Of a stretch of DNA of 64,000 nucleotides, positions 37,997 to 47,772 are shown piece by piece. The notes below the pieces were generated by a model, which was not told the DNA's origin, ran no database searches, and worked only from the letters and a program-made list of their open reading frames with translations. The position numbers and the translations under genes are program-made. The stretch is from DASSQJ01 sp963773655. GTDB taxonomy: Bacteria > Actinomycetota > Actinomycetes > Actinomycetales > Dermatophilaceae. The DNA is taken from contig CAVZBX010000003.1 of assembly GCA_963773655.1 (NCBI GenBank), positions 372,001 through 436,000 on the forward strand. The letters run 5' to 3'. Numbering within the stretch: position 1 is the first letter of the stretch; each line of letters opens with the position of its first letter.

Positions 37997-40900
37997 GCGG
38001 CGTCACCGCCCCGGCCGCCCCGGGGCGCCTCGGCCGGCCGCTGGATCCGGGGGAGGTGCAGGCCTACCTCTCGGCGCTGGAGGGCTGGCTGCGCGGCCGG
38101 CGCACCGAGCTCGACGAGCTCGACGCCGCCGCGCTCACCGCGGCCACCGAGGAGGACCTCACCCGCGACCTCACCCTGTCGATGGCGCTGTGGAAGGCCG
38201 CCTCCGACCGCCACCAGCTGCTCGTCGCCACCTGGGACGGCGGCCGGGTGGGGCCCACGGAACGCGAACGGCTCTCGGTGCTCGTCCACGGTCACCTGCA
38301 GGACGGCGGCGGGGGCGGCGCCGGGCTGGCGCTGTCACTGCCCGAGGCCTGCCGCCTCTCCGACGCGCTCGCCGGGCAGCTGCGCACCCGCCTGGCGCTG
38401 GACCCGGCGGCGGACGCCCACGCCCGGCGGGTGTCCGAGCTGCGGGTGGCCCTGGACCGGCTCCGCGACCAGGTGGCGCTCGAGCCGGACGCCTCGCGAC
38501 CCGAGGCGCAGCGGACCCTCGACGCACTCACCGAGCGCACCGAGCAGGTGGCGGAGCGGGCCCGACGCGGCGGTGACGTCGGCGGGCTGCTGGGTCCGCT
38601 CGAGAACGACGCCGCCCGCTTCGAGCGCGACCTCATCGTCGGCGGGGCTCAGCGGCGGGCGGCCCGGGAGCGGATGGCCCTGGCCACCGAACGGCTCAGC
38701 GGGCTCGAGGCCCGGCAGGGTGCCCTGGCCCAGCTCGCCCGGCGGGCGGTCCGCGCCGTGTCACCCGCACCGCGCCACGCCGTCCCGGACGTCTCCGCCC
38801 TCGGGCCGGTCCCGTCCTCGGAGGACGGGCTCACGGCGTACCTCGCCCGACTCGACCGGGTCGACGCGGCGATGACCCTGGCGCAGAACCGCTACGCCGC
38901 GGCCGTCGCCGAGCGCGACGAGCTCGTGTCCCGCCTCGACGGCTACGCGGCGAAGGCCGCGGCCGTCGGGGTCGGGCACCTGCCCGACGTCGTCGAGGCG
39001 GAGCGCACCGCCCGCGACGTGCTGGCGCGCGAGCCGGCGCCCATCCCCGTGGCGCACCAGCTCGTCGAGGCCTTCCAGGCCTGGGTCGACTGGTCCGCCG
39101 CCGAGGGCCCGGCCGCCGCCGCCACCCCGGCCGCCCGAGGGCGGGCACCCCGACCAGGCGGAGGCCACGACATGAGCACCTGCACCCAGCCCGGCTGCGC
39201 CGGCACCGTCGTCGACGGCTACTGCGACGTCTGCGGGATGGCGCCCGCACCCGGCACCGCGCCGAGGTCGTCGGCCGCGCCGCCGCCCGCCTCCGCCGCG
39301 CCGCCCGCGCCGGCGGCCGTGGCGGCGGCGGTCGCGGACGGCAGCGCCTGCAGGCAGCCGGGCTGTCCTGGCCACCTCCTGGACGGCTACTGCGACGTGT
39401 GCGGCACCCCGGCCGACGACGGTCCGCCGGCGTCCGCGACGGCGCCCGCCGGGGTGGACTCCGCCGCCTCGGTGTCCACCTCGTCGAGCCGCCTGGACTC
39501 CGCGGCCATCGGGTCGCGCCGGGCGGCCTCGGTCAGCGGGGTCACCCACCGGACGCGCACCGCGTCGACCCGCACCCGGGCCGCCCGCCTGGGTGCCGGC
39601 ATCACCACGGTGCCGCCGGCCGATGCCGTCGACGCGGCCGCCGCGGTCCTCACCGACCCCCAGGTGCCCGAGGAGAAGCGCACCTGCGCCGGCTGTGGTG
39701 GCCCGGTGGGCCGCTCCACGGCCGAGCGGCCGGGCCGGCCCGAGGGCTTCTGCCCGGCGTGCGGGGCCCCGTACTCGTTCACGCCCAAGCTGCGCGCGGG
39801 CGACCTGGTGGCGAACCAGTACCTCGTGGCCGGGGCGCTGGCCCACGGCGGTCTCGGCTGGATCTACCTCGCCCGCGACCGCAACGTCTCCGACCGGTGG
39901 GTGGTGCTCAAGGGCCTGCTCAACTCGGGCGACCCGGACGCGCTGGCGGCCGCGATCGCCGAGCAGCGGTTCCTCGCGCAGGTCGAGCACCCGCTCATCG
40001 TCGAGATCTTCAACTTCGTCACCCACGAGGACGCCGGCTACATCGTCATGGAGTACGTGGGCGGTCGCTCGCTCAAGCAGCTCCTCAAGGAGCGGATGCG
40101 GGCCAACGGCGGTGCCTACGACCCGCTCCCGGTCGACCAGGCCCTCGCCTTCGTCGTCGAGGTGCTGCCCGCGTTCCAGTACCTCCACGACCTCGGGCTG
40201 GTCTACTGCGACTTCAAGCCGGACAACCTCGTCCAGGTCGGTGACGCGGTCAAGCTCATCGACCTCGGCGGCGTCCGGCGGATCGACGACGACGACTCGG
40301 CGATCTACGGCACCGTCGGCTACCAGGCGCCCGAGGTGCCCCAGGTCGGCACGAGCGTCGCGTCCGACCTCTACACCGTCGGCCGGACCCTCGTCGTGCT
40401 CGTCATGGAGTTCCGCGGGTACCAGGGCACCTACCTCCACTCGCTCCCGGACCCGGCGACGACGCCCGTCCTGCGCGACAACGACTCGCTCCACTGGCTG
40501 GTCGCCAAGGCCTGCGCACCCGACCCGGCCGACCGGTTCGTCTCCGCCGACGAGATGCGCGGACAGGCCCTCGGGGTGCTCCGCGAGGTGGTGGCGCGCA
40601 CCGCCGACGGGACATCGCTGACCTCCGCCTCCTCCGAGTACTTCACGACCCCGGCCGTCGCCACCGCCCGGCTGGACTGGTCGCAGCTGCCGGGGCTGCG
40701 GCCCGACACCGCTGACCCCCAGCTGCCGTGGCTGACGAGCCTGGCGCCGGGGGACCCGGACGAGCGGCTGCGCGAGCTCGCGACCGCGCCCGAGGAGACG
40801 GCCGAGGTGTGGCTGGCGCGCGCCACCGAGTCGCTGCGGGCCGGGGACCGGGCCGGCGTGGCCGCCGCCAGCTCATCGCTGCTGCAGGCGGACCCGTGGG

Positions 40901-41550
40901 ACTGGCGGGCGCTGTGGGTCTCCGGGCTCGCCGCCCTGGCGGGCGGCGACTGGGACGCCGCCCAGGCTTCCTTCAACGCCGTCTACCGGCAGGTGCCGGG
41001 CGAGCTGGCGCCCAAGCTGGCCCTCGCGCTCGCGTGCGAACAGGGCGGCCGGCTCGACATCGCCGAGACGCTCTACGCCACCTGCGCCCGCACCGACGCC
41101 GCCTACGTCGCGCCCGCCGCCTTCGGGATGGCGAGGGTGCGTACGGCCCGGGGCGACGCCCGCGGCGCGGTGGCGGCACTCGACCTCGTCCCGTCGACCA
41201 GCCGCGGCTACGTGGAGTCGCGGCGGCTGCGGGCCGAGGCGCTCATCGGCGAGCCCACCGGTGGGCTGGCCGCGCTCGACGACGCGATGCGCAGCATCGA
41301 GAGCGTGCGGATGCACGACGTCGAACGCAACCAGCTGAGCGCCCGGATCCTCGAGCAGGCGCTCGAGGCCCTCGCGTCGGGCGGTGGCTCGCCCACCGGC
41401 ACGGTCGGCAGCCACGCCGCCACCGAGCCCGCGCTCCGCTCCGCGCTCGAGGGTCACCTGCGGGCCCTGGCCCGCGACGAGGAGGATCCGCAGCGCCGCA
41501 TCGAGCTCGTCGACCGCGCCAACGCCGTCCGGGGCTGGAGCCTGACGTGA
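37993..41550 (+). CDS. pknG: PknG-family Ser/Thr kinase with fused 393-residue N-terminal module
   Basis: A single open frame of 1185 residues from GTG 37993, which overlaps the glnH stop. Residues 1-393 are helical and Arg/Ala-rich (EVQAYLSALEGWLRGRRTEL), family unknown. Residues 394-1185 match PknG: two Cys knuckles ending DGYCDVCG, a rubredoxin-like CAGC / CPAC pair (about 563-590), a kinase domain with Lys in WVVLKGLL (about 639), YCDFKPDNL (about 739) and IDLGG in place of DFG (about 755), then TPR-like helices from about 920. Mycobacterial PknG phosphorylates GarA-type FHA proteins in response to amino acids. A strong internal start at 39172 could give PknG alone. Confidence 0.88.
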   Translation: MSGVTAPAAPGRLGRPLDPGEVQAYLSALEGWLRGRRTELDELDAAALTAATEEDLTRDLTLSMALWKAASDRHQLLVATWDGGRVGPTERERLSVLVHGHLQDGGGGGAGLALSLPEACRLSDALAGQLRTRLALDPAADAHARRVSELRVALDRLRDQVALEPDASRPEAQRTLDALTERTEQVAERARRGGDVGGLLGPLENDAARFERDLIVGGAQRRAARERMALATERLSGLEARQGALAQLARRAVRAVSPAPRHAVPDVSALGPVPSSEDGLTAYLARLDRVDAAMTLAQNRYAAAVAERDELVSRLDGYAAKAAAVGVGHLPDVVEAERTARDVLAREPAPIPVAHQLVEAFQAWVDWSAAEGPAAAATPAARGRAPRPGGGHDMSTCTQPGCAGTVVDGYCDVCGMAPAPGTAPRSSAAPPPASAAPPAPAAVAAAVADGSACRQPGCPGHLLDGYCDVCGTPADDGPPASATAPAGVDSAASVSTSSSRLDSAAIGSRRAASVSGVTHRTRTASTRTRAARLGAGITTVPPADAVDAAAAVLTDPQVPEEKRTCAGCGGPVGRSTAERPGRPEGFCPACGAPYSFTPKLRAGDLVANQYLVAGALAHGGLGWIYLARDRNVSDRWVVLKGLLNSGDPDALAAAIAEQRFLAQVEHPLIVEIFNFVTHEDAGYIVMEYVGGRSLKQLLKERMRANGGAYDPLPVDQALAFVVEVLPAFQYLHDLGLVYCDFKPDNLVQVGDAVKLIDLGGVRRIDDDDSAIYGTVGYQAPEVPQVGTSVASDLYTVGRTLVVLVMEFRGYQGTYLHSLPDPATTPVLRDNDSLHWLVAKACAPDPADRFVSADEMRGQALGVLREVVARTADGTSLTSASSEYFTTPAVATARLDWSQLPGLRPDTADPQLPWLTSLAPGDPDERLRELATAPEETAEVWLARATESLRAGDRAGVAAASSSLLQADPWDWRALWVSGLAALAGGDWDAAQASFNAVYRQVPGELAPKLALALACEQGGRLDIAETLYATCARTDAAYVAPAAFGMARVRTARGDARGAVAALDLVPSTSRGYVESRRLRAEALIGEPTGGLAALDDAMRSIESVRMHDVERNQLSARILEQALEALASGGGSPTGTVGSHAATEPALRSALEGHLRALARDEEDPQRRIELVDRANAVRGWSLT
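39160..39174 (+). promoter_or_regulatory. Internal ribosome-binding site and ATG for stand-alone PknG
   Basis: GGAGG at 39160-39164, a 7-base spacer and ATG at 39172 lie in frame inside the long kinase ORF, exactly where PknG homology begins (MSTCTQPGC). The predicted product has 792 residues, close to the ~750 of mycobacterial PknG. It may produce a second, shorter kinase. Confidence 0.6.
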
Positions 41551-42653
41551 GCCCGGACACCGAGGTCCCGTGCCCCGCCTGCGGTACTCCCGCGGCACCC
41601 GGCTCCCGGTTCTGCGAGGACTGCGGCAGCCCCCTCGCCGGCACCGACCCCACCGCACCCGTGCCCCGCTCCGCGCCGGTCGAGGCCACCCCGATCAGCA
41701 CGCCCACCGCCCGCCGCCGCGTGGGCGCCCCCGCGCCCGCCCGCCTGCCGTGCGCGGCGTGCGGTGGTGAGGTCGGCGACGACGGCTGGTGCACGACGTG
41801 CGGCACGAGGGCCCCCAGCCCGCGGGACCACTTCCGCGAGGCGCCGGCGCCCTGGGTGGCGGGGGTCTGCGACCGCGGGGTGCGGCACTCCCGCAACGAG
41901 GACGCGATGGCGCTGTTCGCCGAACCGGAGCCCGGCGGCCGCGCCGTCCTCGTCGTCTGCGACGGCGTCTCGTCCTCCACCGACTCCGACCGGGCCGCCC
42001 TCGCCGCCGCGCGGGCCAGCCTCGAGGTGCTCGCACCGGCCCCGCCCCGGGGGCTCGGCACCACCGCGAGCACCGAGGCAGCGGCCGCGGCCGTGCTGGG
42101 CCGCGCCGCCGCCGCGGCCAACGCCGCCGTCATCGCCCACAGCGACCCGTCCTCGACGAACCCGGCCTCCTGCACCTGGGTGGCGGCGGTGGTGGAGGGG
42201 GGCACCGTGCGGTACGCCGGCATCGGCGACTCCCGCGCCTACCTGCTCCCCGACGACGCACCGGGCCGCCTGCTGACGGTCGACGACTCCCTCGCCCAGG
42301 AGCTCATCGAGACCGGGACCCCACGCGAGGCGGCCGAACGCGACCCGGCGGCGCACACGATCGTCCGGTGGCTCGGCCTCGACGCCCCGGACACCACGCC
42401 GCGGGTGGGGGTGGCCACGGTCGAGGGACCCGGCTGGCTGCTCGTGTGCTCGGACGGGCTGTGGAACTACGCCTCCGAGCCGGTGGCCCTGCGGGCGCAG
42501 GTGGACGCCACCGGTGCCACCGACCCTCAGGACGTCGCGCTCCGGCTGGTGCGGTGGGCCTGCGAGCAGGGGGGCCGGGACAACGTCACGGTGGCGCTGG
42601 CCCGGGTTGGGACACAATGGCCGCAGAGCGAGGTGAGGGAGGACCATGGCTGA
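41547..42653 (+). CDS. PP2C-family Ser/Thr phosphatase with N-terminal zinc ribbons
   Basis: A 368-residue protein. Two CxxC-type zinc ribbons occupy residues 9-30 (CPACG, FCEDCG) and about 70-92 (CAACGG, WCTTCG). The PP2C domain follows: RHSRNEDAM, VVCDGVSSSTDSD, GDSRAYLL, VCSDGLWNY and GRDNVTVALAR, with the metal-binding Asp residues in place. It probably reverses phosphorylation by the upstream PknG. GTG 41547 overlaps the pknG stop. No membrane helix, so cytoplasmic. Confidence 0.92.
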   Translation: MSPDTEVPCPACGTPAAPGSRFCEDCGSPLAGTDPTAPVPRSAPVEATPISTPTARRRVGAPAPARLPCAACGGEVGDDGWCTTCGTRAPSPRDHFREAPAPWVAGVCDRGVRHSRNEDAMALFAEPEPGGRAVLVVCDGVSSSTDSDRAALAAARASLEVLAPAPPRGLGTTASTEAAAAAVLGRAAAAANAAVIAHSDPSSTNPASCTWVAAVVEGGTVRYAGIGDSRAYLLPDDAPGRLLTVDDSLAQELIETGTPREAAERDPAAHTIVRWLGLDAPDTTPRVGVATVEGPGWLLVCSDGLWNYASEPVALRAQVDATGATDPQDVALRLVRWACEQGGRDNVTVALARVGTQWPQSEVREDHG

Positions 42654-43923
42654 GTTCAGCGCGGCCGTCTACCAGAACGAGTTCCTGCCCGCCGGTGGCA
42701 CCGACGTCAGCGCGATCGTGTCGGTCACCTGCACCGGTGCCGGCACGGCCGGCAGGGGCGGGTCCGGTGACGCCGGCGAGATCATCATCATCGACACCTC
42801 GGCGTCCATGGGGAACCGCGAGATGGCCGCGGCCCGCAGCGCCGCCCAGGCCGCGCTCGCCCAGATCGTCGACGGCACCTGGTTCGCGGTCGTCTCCGGC
42901 AACGGCGCCGCCTTCCTCGCCTACCCGCACGTGCAGTCCGGCCCCGGCCTGGTGCGGATGGACGCGAGCACGCGGGCCGAGGCGGGGCGGGCGATCTCCG
43001 CACTGCGCTCCGGTGGTGGCACCGCGATGGGGACCTGGCTCGACCTCGCCGGTGTGCTGTTCCGCTCGGTGCCCGAGGTGGTCCAGCGGCACGTCATCCT
43101 GCTCACCGACGGCGAGAACAACGAGCCCGCACACGTCCTCGACGCCGCCGTCGCCCGGGCCTCGGGTCTCTTCCAGGCCGACTGCCGCGGCATCGGCGTC
43201 GACTGGAAGGTCAGCGAGGTGCGCCGGATCGCCCAGGCGCTGCTCGGCACCGTCGACATCATCCCCACGCCCGACCGGATGGAGGCCGAGTTCGAGGCGC
43301 TGATGCGGGCGTCGATGTCGCGCGGGGTCGCCGACGCGCGGCTGCGGGTGTGGGCCCCGCTCGGCGCGCAGGTGCTCTTCGTCCGGCAGGTGTCGCCGAC
43401 GGTCGAGGACCTGACGGCACGCCGCGCCCCGGTCAACGACCTCACCGGCGACTACCCCACCGGCGCGTGGGCCGACGAGTCCCGCGACTACCACGTGAGC
43501 GTGCGGCTGGCGGCCAAGGACATCGGCCAGGAGCAGCTGGCCGCGCGGGTCCAGCTGGTGGTCGGCGGCGGGACCGCCGCGCAGGGACTGGTCAAGGCGA
43601 CGTGGTCCGACGACCACGCGCTGACCGCTCGGATCGACCAGCAGGTCGCCCACTACACCGGGCAGGCCGAGCTCGCCGAGGCGATCCAGGAGGGCCTCGC
43701 GGCGAAGGCGGTCGGTGACGAGGAGACGGCGACGACGAAGCTCGGCCGCGCGGTCCAGCTCGCCGCGCGGACCGGCAACGACGAGGCCACCTCGCGGCTG
43801 CGCAAGGTGGTCGACATCGACGACGAGGAGACCGGCACGGTCCGGCTCAAGCGGGTCGTCGACAAGGCCGACGAGATGGCGCTCGACACCGCGTCGACCA
43901 AGACCACCCGGGTGCGCCGGTGA
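42646..43923 (+). CDS. VWA-domain protein
   Basis: A 425-residue cytoplasmic protein. The von Willebrand A domain (about 40-235) has the MIDAS motif IIIIDTSASMG (Asp50, Ser52, Ser54) and VILLTDGENNEP. A beta-rich region follows (about 240-345). The C-terminus (about 350-425) is helical and charged, with EETGTVRL (Thr396, Thr398) and a Thr-rich tail, possible phosphorylation sites. ATG 42646 overlaps the phosphatase gene by eight bases. VWA proteins of Ter-type systems act as metal-dependent assembly hubs. Confidence 0.9.
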   Translation: MAEFSAAVYQNEFLPAGGTDVSAIVSVTCTGAGTAGRGGSGDAGEIIIIDTSASMGNREMAAARSAAQAALAQIVDGTWFAVVSGNGAAFLAYPHVQSGPGLVRMDASTRAEAGRAISALRSGGGTAMGTWLDLAGVLFRSVPEVVQRHVILLTDGENNEPAHVLDAAVARASGLFQADCRGIGVDWKVSEVRRIAQALLGTVDIIPTPDRMEAEFEALMRASMSRGVADARLRVWAPLGAQVLFVRQVSPTVEDLTARRAPVNDLTGDYPTGAWADESRDYHVSVRLAAKDIGQEQLAARVQLVVGGGTAAQGLVKATWSDDHALTARIDQQVAHYTGQAELAEAIQEGLAAKAVGDEETATTKLGRAVQLAARTGNDEATSRLRKVVDIDDEETGTVRLKRVVDKADEMALDTASTKTTRVRR

Positions 43924-44639
43924 GCCGCTGCCCCTCGGGCCACGAGAGCGCGGCGAGCGACTACTGCGACGTCTGCGGGCTCGCGATGCCCGCGCCGGGC
44001 AGCGAGCCGGTCGCGGGACCCGCGGCGCCCGCCGGTGCGGCCTCCGGTGGGTCGGCGCCGGGGGGAGGGTCCGCCCCGGCCGGCATCGCCTGCCCCAACT
44101 GCGGTGCGGCCAACACCGCGGACGCGCTGTTCTGCGAGGCCTGCGGGTACGACCACACCACTGGGGCGATGCCGCGGCGCACGGCGCCGCCGGCCGCCGG
44201 CCCGAGCGCGAGCACCGCACCCCCGCTCACCACGCGGTGGGTGGCCGAGCTCTGGGTCGACCCGAAGTGGTACGCCGGGCAGTCGAGCCCGGACCCCATC
44301 CCCTCGCCCGGCCCGCCGCGGGTCGTGGCGCTGCGGAACACCTCGCTCCTCGTCGGGCGGACCTCGCAGAGCCGGGGCATCCACCCCGACGTCGACTGCG
44401 GTACCGACGCCGGCGTCAGCCGCCGCCACGCCCAGCTCACCACCGACGGCACGCGGTGGTGGGTCGAGGACCTCGACAGCTCCAACGGCACCTTCGTCGG
44501 CGACGCCGTCGGCGACCTGCCCACCCGGCCCATCCCCACCGGGCGCAAGACCGAGATCGGACCCGACGACCGGGTCTACCTCGGCTCGTGGACCCGGCTC
44601 GTCGTCAGGCCGGCCGTGCCCGGCGAGCTCGCCTCCTGA
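43920..44639 (+). CDS. FHA-domain protein with zinc ribbons
   Basis: A 239-residue protein. N-terminal Cys motifs (YCDVCG; CPNCG with FCEACG) form one or two zinc ribbons, then a Pro/Ala linker, then an FHA domain (about 130-232) with LVGRTSQSRGI, GVSRRHAQL and DSSNGTFVGD, the phosphothreonine-binding residues. It is a likely reader of PknG-made phosphothreonine, filling the place of GarA, although the GarA N-terminal ETTS motif is absent. GTG 43920 overlaps the VWA stop. Last gene of the run. Confidence 0.92.
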   Translation: MSRCPSGHESAASDYCDVCGLAMPAPGSEPVAGPAAPAGAASGGSAPGGGSAPAGIACPNCGAANTADALFCEACGYDHTTGAMPRRTAPPAAGPSASTAPPLTTRWVAELWVDPKWYAGQSSPDPIPSPGPPRVVALRNTSLLVGRTSQSRGIHPDVDCGTDAGVSRRHAQLTTDGTRWWVEDLDSSNGTFVGDAVGDLPTRPIPTGRKTEIGPDDRVYLGSWTRLVVRPAVPGELAS

Positions 44640-44668
44640 CCGACCCGGTTGGGCTCCTCGCGCCGGCC

Positions 44669-44728
44669 ACACGCAGGAGCTCCCACCGCACCGGGACGTT
44701 GCCCGGAGCCGCGGGAGCTTCTGCGTGT
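44669..44728 (+). terminator. Long hairpin closing the TelA-PknG operon
   Basis: Arms of 16 bases, 44669-44684 and 44713-44728 (core AGCTCCC / GGGAGCT, outer ACACGCAG / CTGCGTGT), pair with only one G-U wobble. A second small stem (CCGGG / CCCGG) lies in the loop. It begins 30 bases after the FHA stop. The remainder up to 44856 shows no gene. Confidence 0.65.
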
Positions 44729-44856
44729 CGACGCGGCGGCCCGCCCGACCGGGGATGTCTGGTGTTTGCCCACCGCCGAGCCGTCCACCGGTCGGTGGAC
44801 GCCGGATCAACCGTCCGGGCGTCGAGGGCGCGACGCCGGGCGAGCACGCTGGAGGC

Positions 44857-45725
<869 letters not shown>

Positions 45726-45729
<4 letters not shown>

Positions 45730-46523
45730 GCACCCTGGCCATCGGCCTCGACCGCGCCACCGTCGAGCTGAGGATGTACTCCCGCGAGAAGGAGGCCGTC
45801 TTCTTCTCCTTCCTCTTCCCGATCCTGCTCCTCACCCTGTTCTCGATGGTCTTCTCCGGGCAGTTCGACGGCGGGGACGGTGAGATGACCGCGAGCTGGT
45901 TCTTCCTCCCGGGGATGATCGCCGCCGGCGTCCTGCTCACCAGCTTCCAGACGATGGCGCTCTCGGTCGCCACCGAGCGTGACGACGGCTCGCTCAAGCG
46001 GCTGCGCTCCACGCCGATGCCGCCGGCCGCCTACTTCCTCGGGAAGGTCGGGCTGGTCGCGGTGACCTCCCTGCTCCAGCTCGTGCTGCTCCTCGTGGTG
46101 GCCGGGGTCGTCTTCGGCGTCCCGATGCCGCGGAGCGCCGACCGCTGGGCGCTGTTCGCGGTGATCTTCGCCCTCGGGGTCTTCGGCGGCACCGTGCTCG
46201 GCATCGCCTACTCGTCGCTCTCGACGGCCCGCTCGATCGGCGCCGTCGTCATCGGCCCGATGCTCATCCTCCAGTTCATCTCCGGCATCTACATCGGCTG
46301 GGACAGCATCCCCGACTGGCTGCGGCAGGTCGCGTCGCTCTTCCCGCTCAAGTGGATCGCCCAGGGCATGCGGGCGGTGTTCTACCCGGACGAGATGGCC
46401 TCCCTCGAGATGGCCGGCGCCTGGGAGCCCGGCCGGACGACGCTCGTGCTGGGCGCGTGGGCCGTCGGCGGCCTCCTCCTGTGCATCACGACCTTCCGCT
46501 GGTTCAAGCGCGGCACGGTGTGA
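45726..46523 (+). CDS. ABC-2 type transporter permease
   Basis: A 265-residue permease with six hydrophobic segments (FFSFLFPILLLTLFSMVFSG, FFLPGMIAAGVLLTSFQTM, VTSLLQLVLLLVVAGVVFG). ERDDGSLKRLRSTPMPP between helices is the usual ABC-2 cytoplasmic loop. ATG 45726 overlaps the ATPase stop by four bases. Substrate unknown; linked to the following sensor kinase and regulator. Confidence 0.92.
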
Positions 46524-46545
46524 GCGGCCGGACGCCGGGGACGGG

Positions 46546-47772
46546 ATGATGGGCGACGTGGACCGGGTGACGGACGCCGGGCAGGCGCGCTCCTCGAGCG
46601 CGGAGCTCGTCGCGATGTGGCGGCGCCAGGAGCCGTACTGGCACGGCGTCTACGCGGTGGTCATGCTGACGGCCGTCGTCGTCGTGGCCCTCGAGCCCCC
46701 CGGCCCCCTCGGCTACTGGCCCACCTACGTGCTCCTCGCCGTGATGGCCGGGGCCTACGCCGTCCTCGGCGTCCGCGGCCTGCGCCAGGACGTGCGGGCG
46801 GGGCTGGCCTACCACCTCGTCGCGTGGACGGCGCTGCTCGCGATCCAGTGGCTCGACCCGGGCACCGAGACGTGGATGCTGTTCTTCGTCCTGTACCCGC
46901 AGATGTGGGCGATGCTCCCGGTGCGGTTCGCCGTGGTCGGGAGCATCCTCACGCTCACCGCCTTCGCCACGGTGCGCTTCGTGCAGAGCGAGTACGACCG
47001 GGACACGCTCGCCGTGATCGCCGTCTCCACGCTGATCTCGCTCGGGGTGTCGATGGGGCTGGGGCTGTTCATCAGCCGGATCACCCACGAGGCGGGCAGC
47101 CGGGCCGCGACCATCGACGAGCTGCGGGCCACCCAGGCCCGCCTCGCCGCGGCCGAGCGCGACCGCGGCGTGCACGAGGAGCGCGACCGGCTCTCCCGCG
47201 AGATCCACGACACGCTCGCGCAGGGGTTCACCTCCGTCGTCACCCTGGCCCGGGCCGCGGACGCCGCGCTGGCCCGCGGCGACACCGAGACCGCGCGGGA
47301 GCGGCTCGCCCTCATCGAGCGGACCGCCTCCGACAACCTGTCGGAGGCCCGCCTCATCGTGGCCGAGCTGACCCCCGGCCACCTGCAGTCACGCACGCTC
47401 GGCCAGGCACTGGAGCGGCTGGGAGACGCGGTGAGCCGGGAGAACGGGCTGCGAGCCGACGTGCACGTGGGGGGCGAGCCGGTGCCGCTCGGCGGAGTGG
47501 CCGAGGTCGTCATCCTCCGCACCGCGCAGGAGGCGCTCTCCAACGTGCGCCGACATGCCGGGGCCCGGCGCGTCGACATCGGCCTCGCCTACGGCCCCGA
47601 GCACGTGGTCCTCACCGTCAGCGACGACGGCCGCGGGTTCGACCCCGCCGCCGACCGGCGCGGCTTCGGCCTCGACGGCGTGCACTCACGGGCCGCGGAG
47701 GTCGGGGGCGAGGTCAGCCTGGTCAGCAGCCCCGGGGGCGGCACCACACTGCGGCTGGAGGTGCCCCGGTGA
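46546..47772 (+). CDS. NarL-type sensor histidine kinase
   Basis: A 408-residue membrane kinase. About five hydrophobic segments (residues 25-170) are followed by a HisKA_3 dimerisation domain with LSREIHDTLAQGF (His 221) and a HATPase domain (LRTAQEALSNVRRHAGA, DDGRGFDP, GLDGVHSRAAEVGG). It signals to the response regulator encoded next, which it overlaps. Start is ATG 46546 or 46549. The stimulus is unknown; the upstream ABC exporter is the likely target or co-sensor. Confidence 0.93.
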   Translation: MMGDVDRVTDAGQARSSSAELVAMWRRQEPYWHGVYAVVMLTAVVVVALEPPGPLGYWPTYVLLAVMAGAYAVLGVRGLRQDVRAGLAYHLVAWTALLAIQWLDPGTETWMLFFVLYPQMWAMLPVRFAVVGSILTLTAFATVRFVQSEYDRDTLAVIAVSTLISLGVSMGLGLFISRITHEAGSRAATIDELRATQARLAAAERDRGVHEERDRLSREIHDTLAQGFTSVVTLARAADAALARGDTETARERLALIERTASDNLSEARLIVAELTPGHLQSRTLGQALERLGDAVSRENGLRADVHVGGEPVPLGGVAEVVILRTAQEALSNVRRHAGARRVDIGLAYGPEHVVLTVSDDGRGFDPAADRRGFGLDGVHSRAAEVGGEVSLVSSPGGGTTLRLEVPR

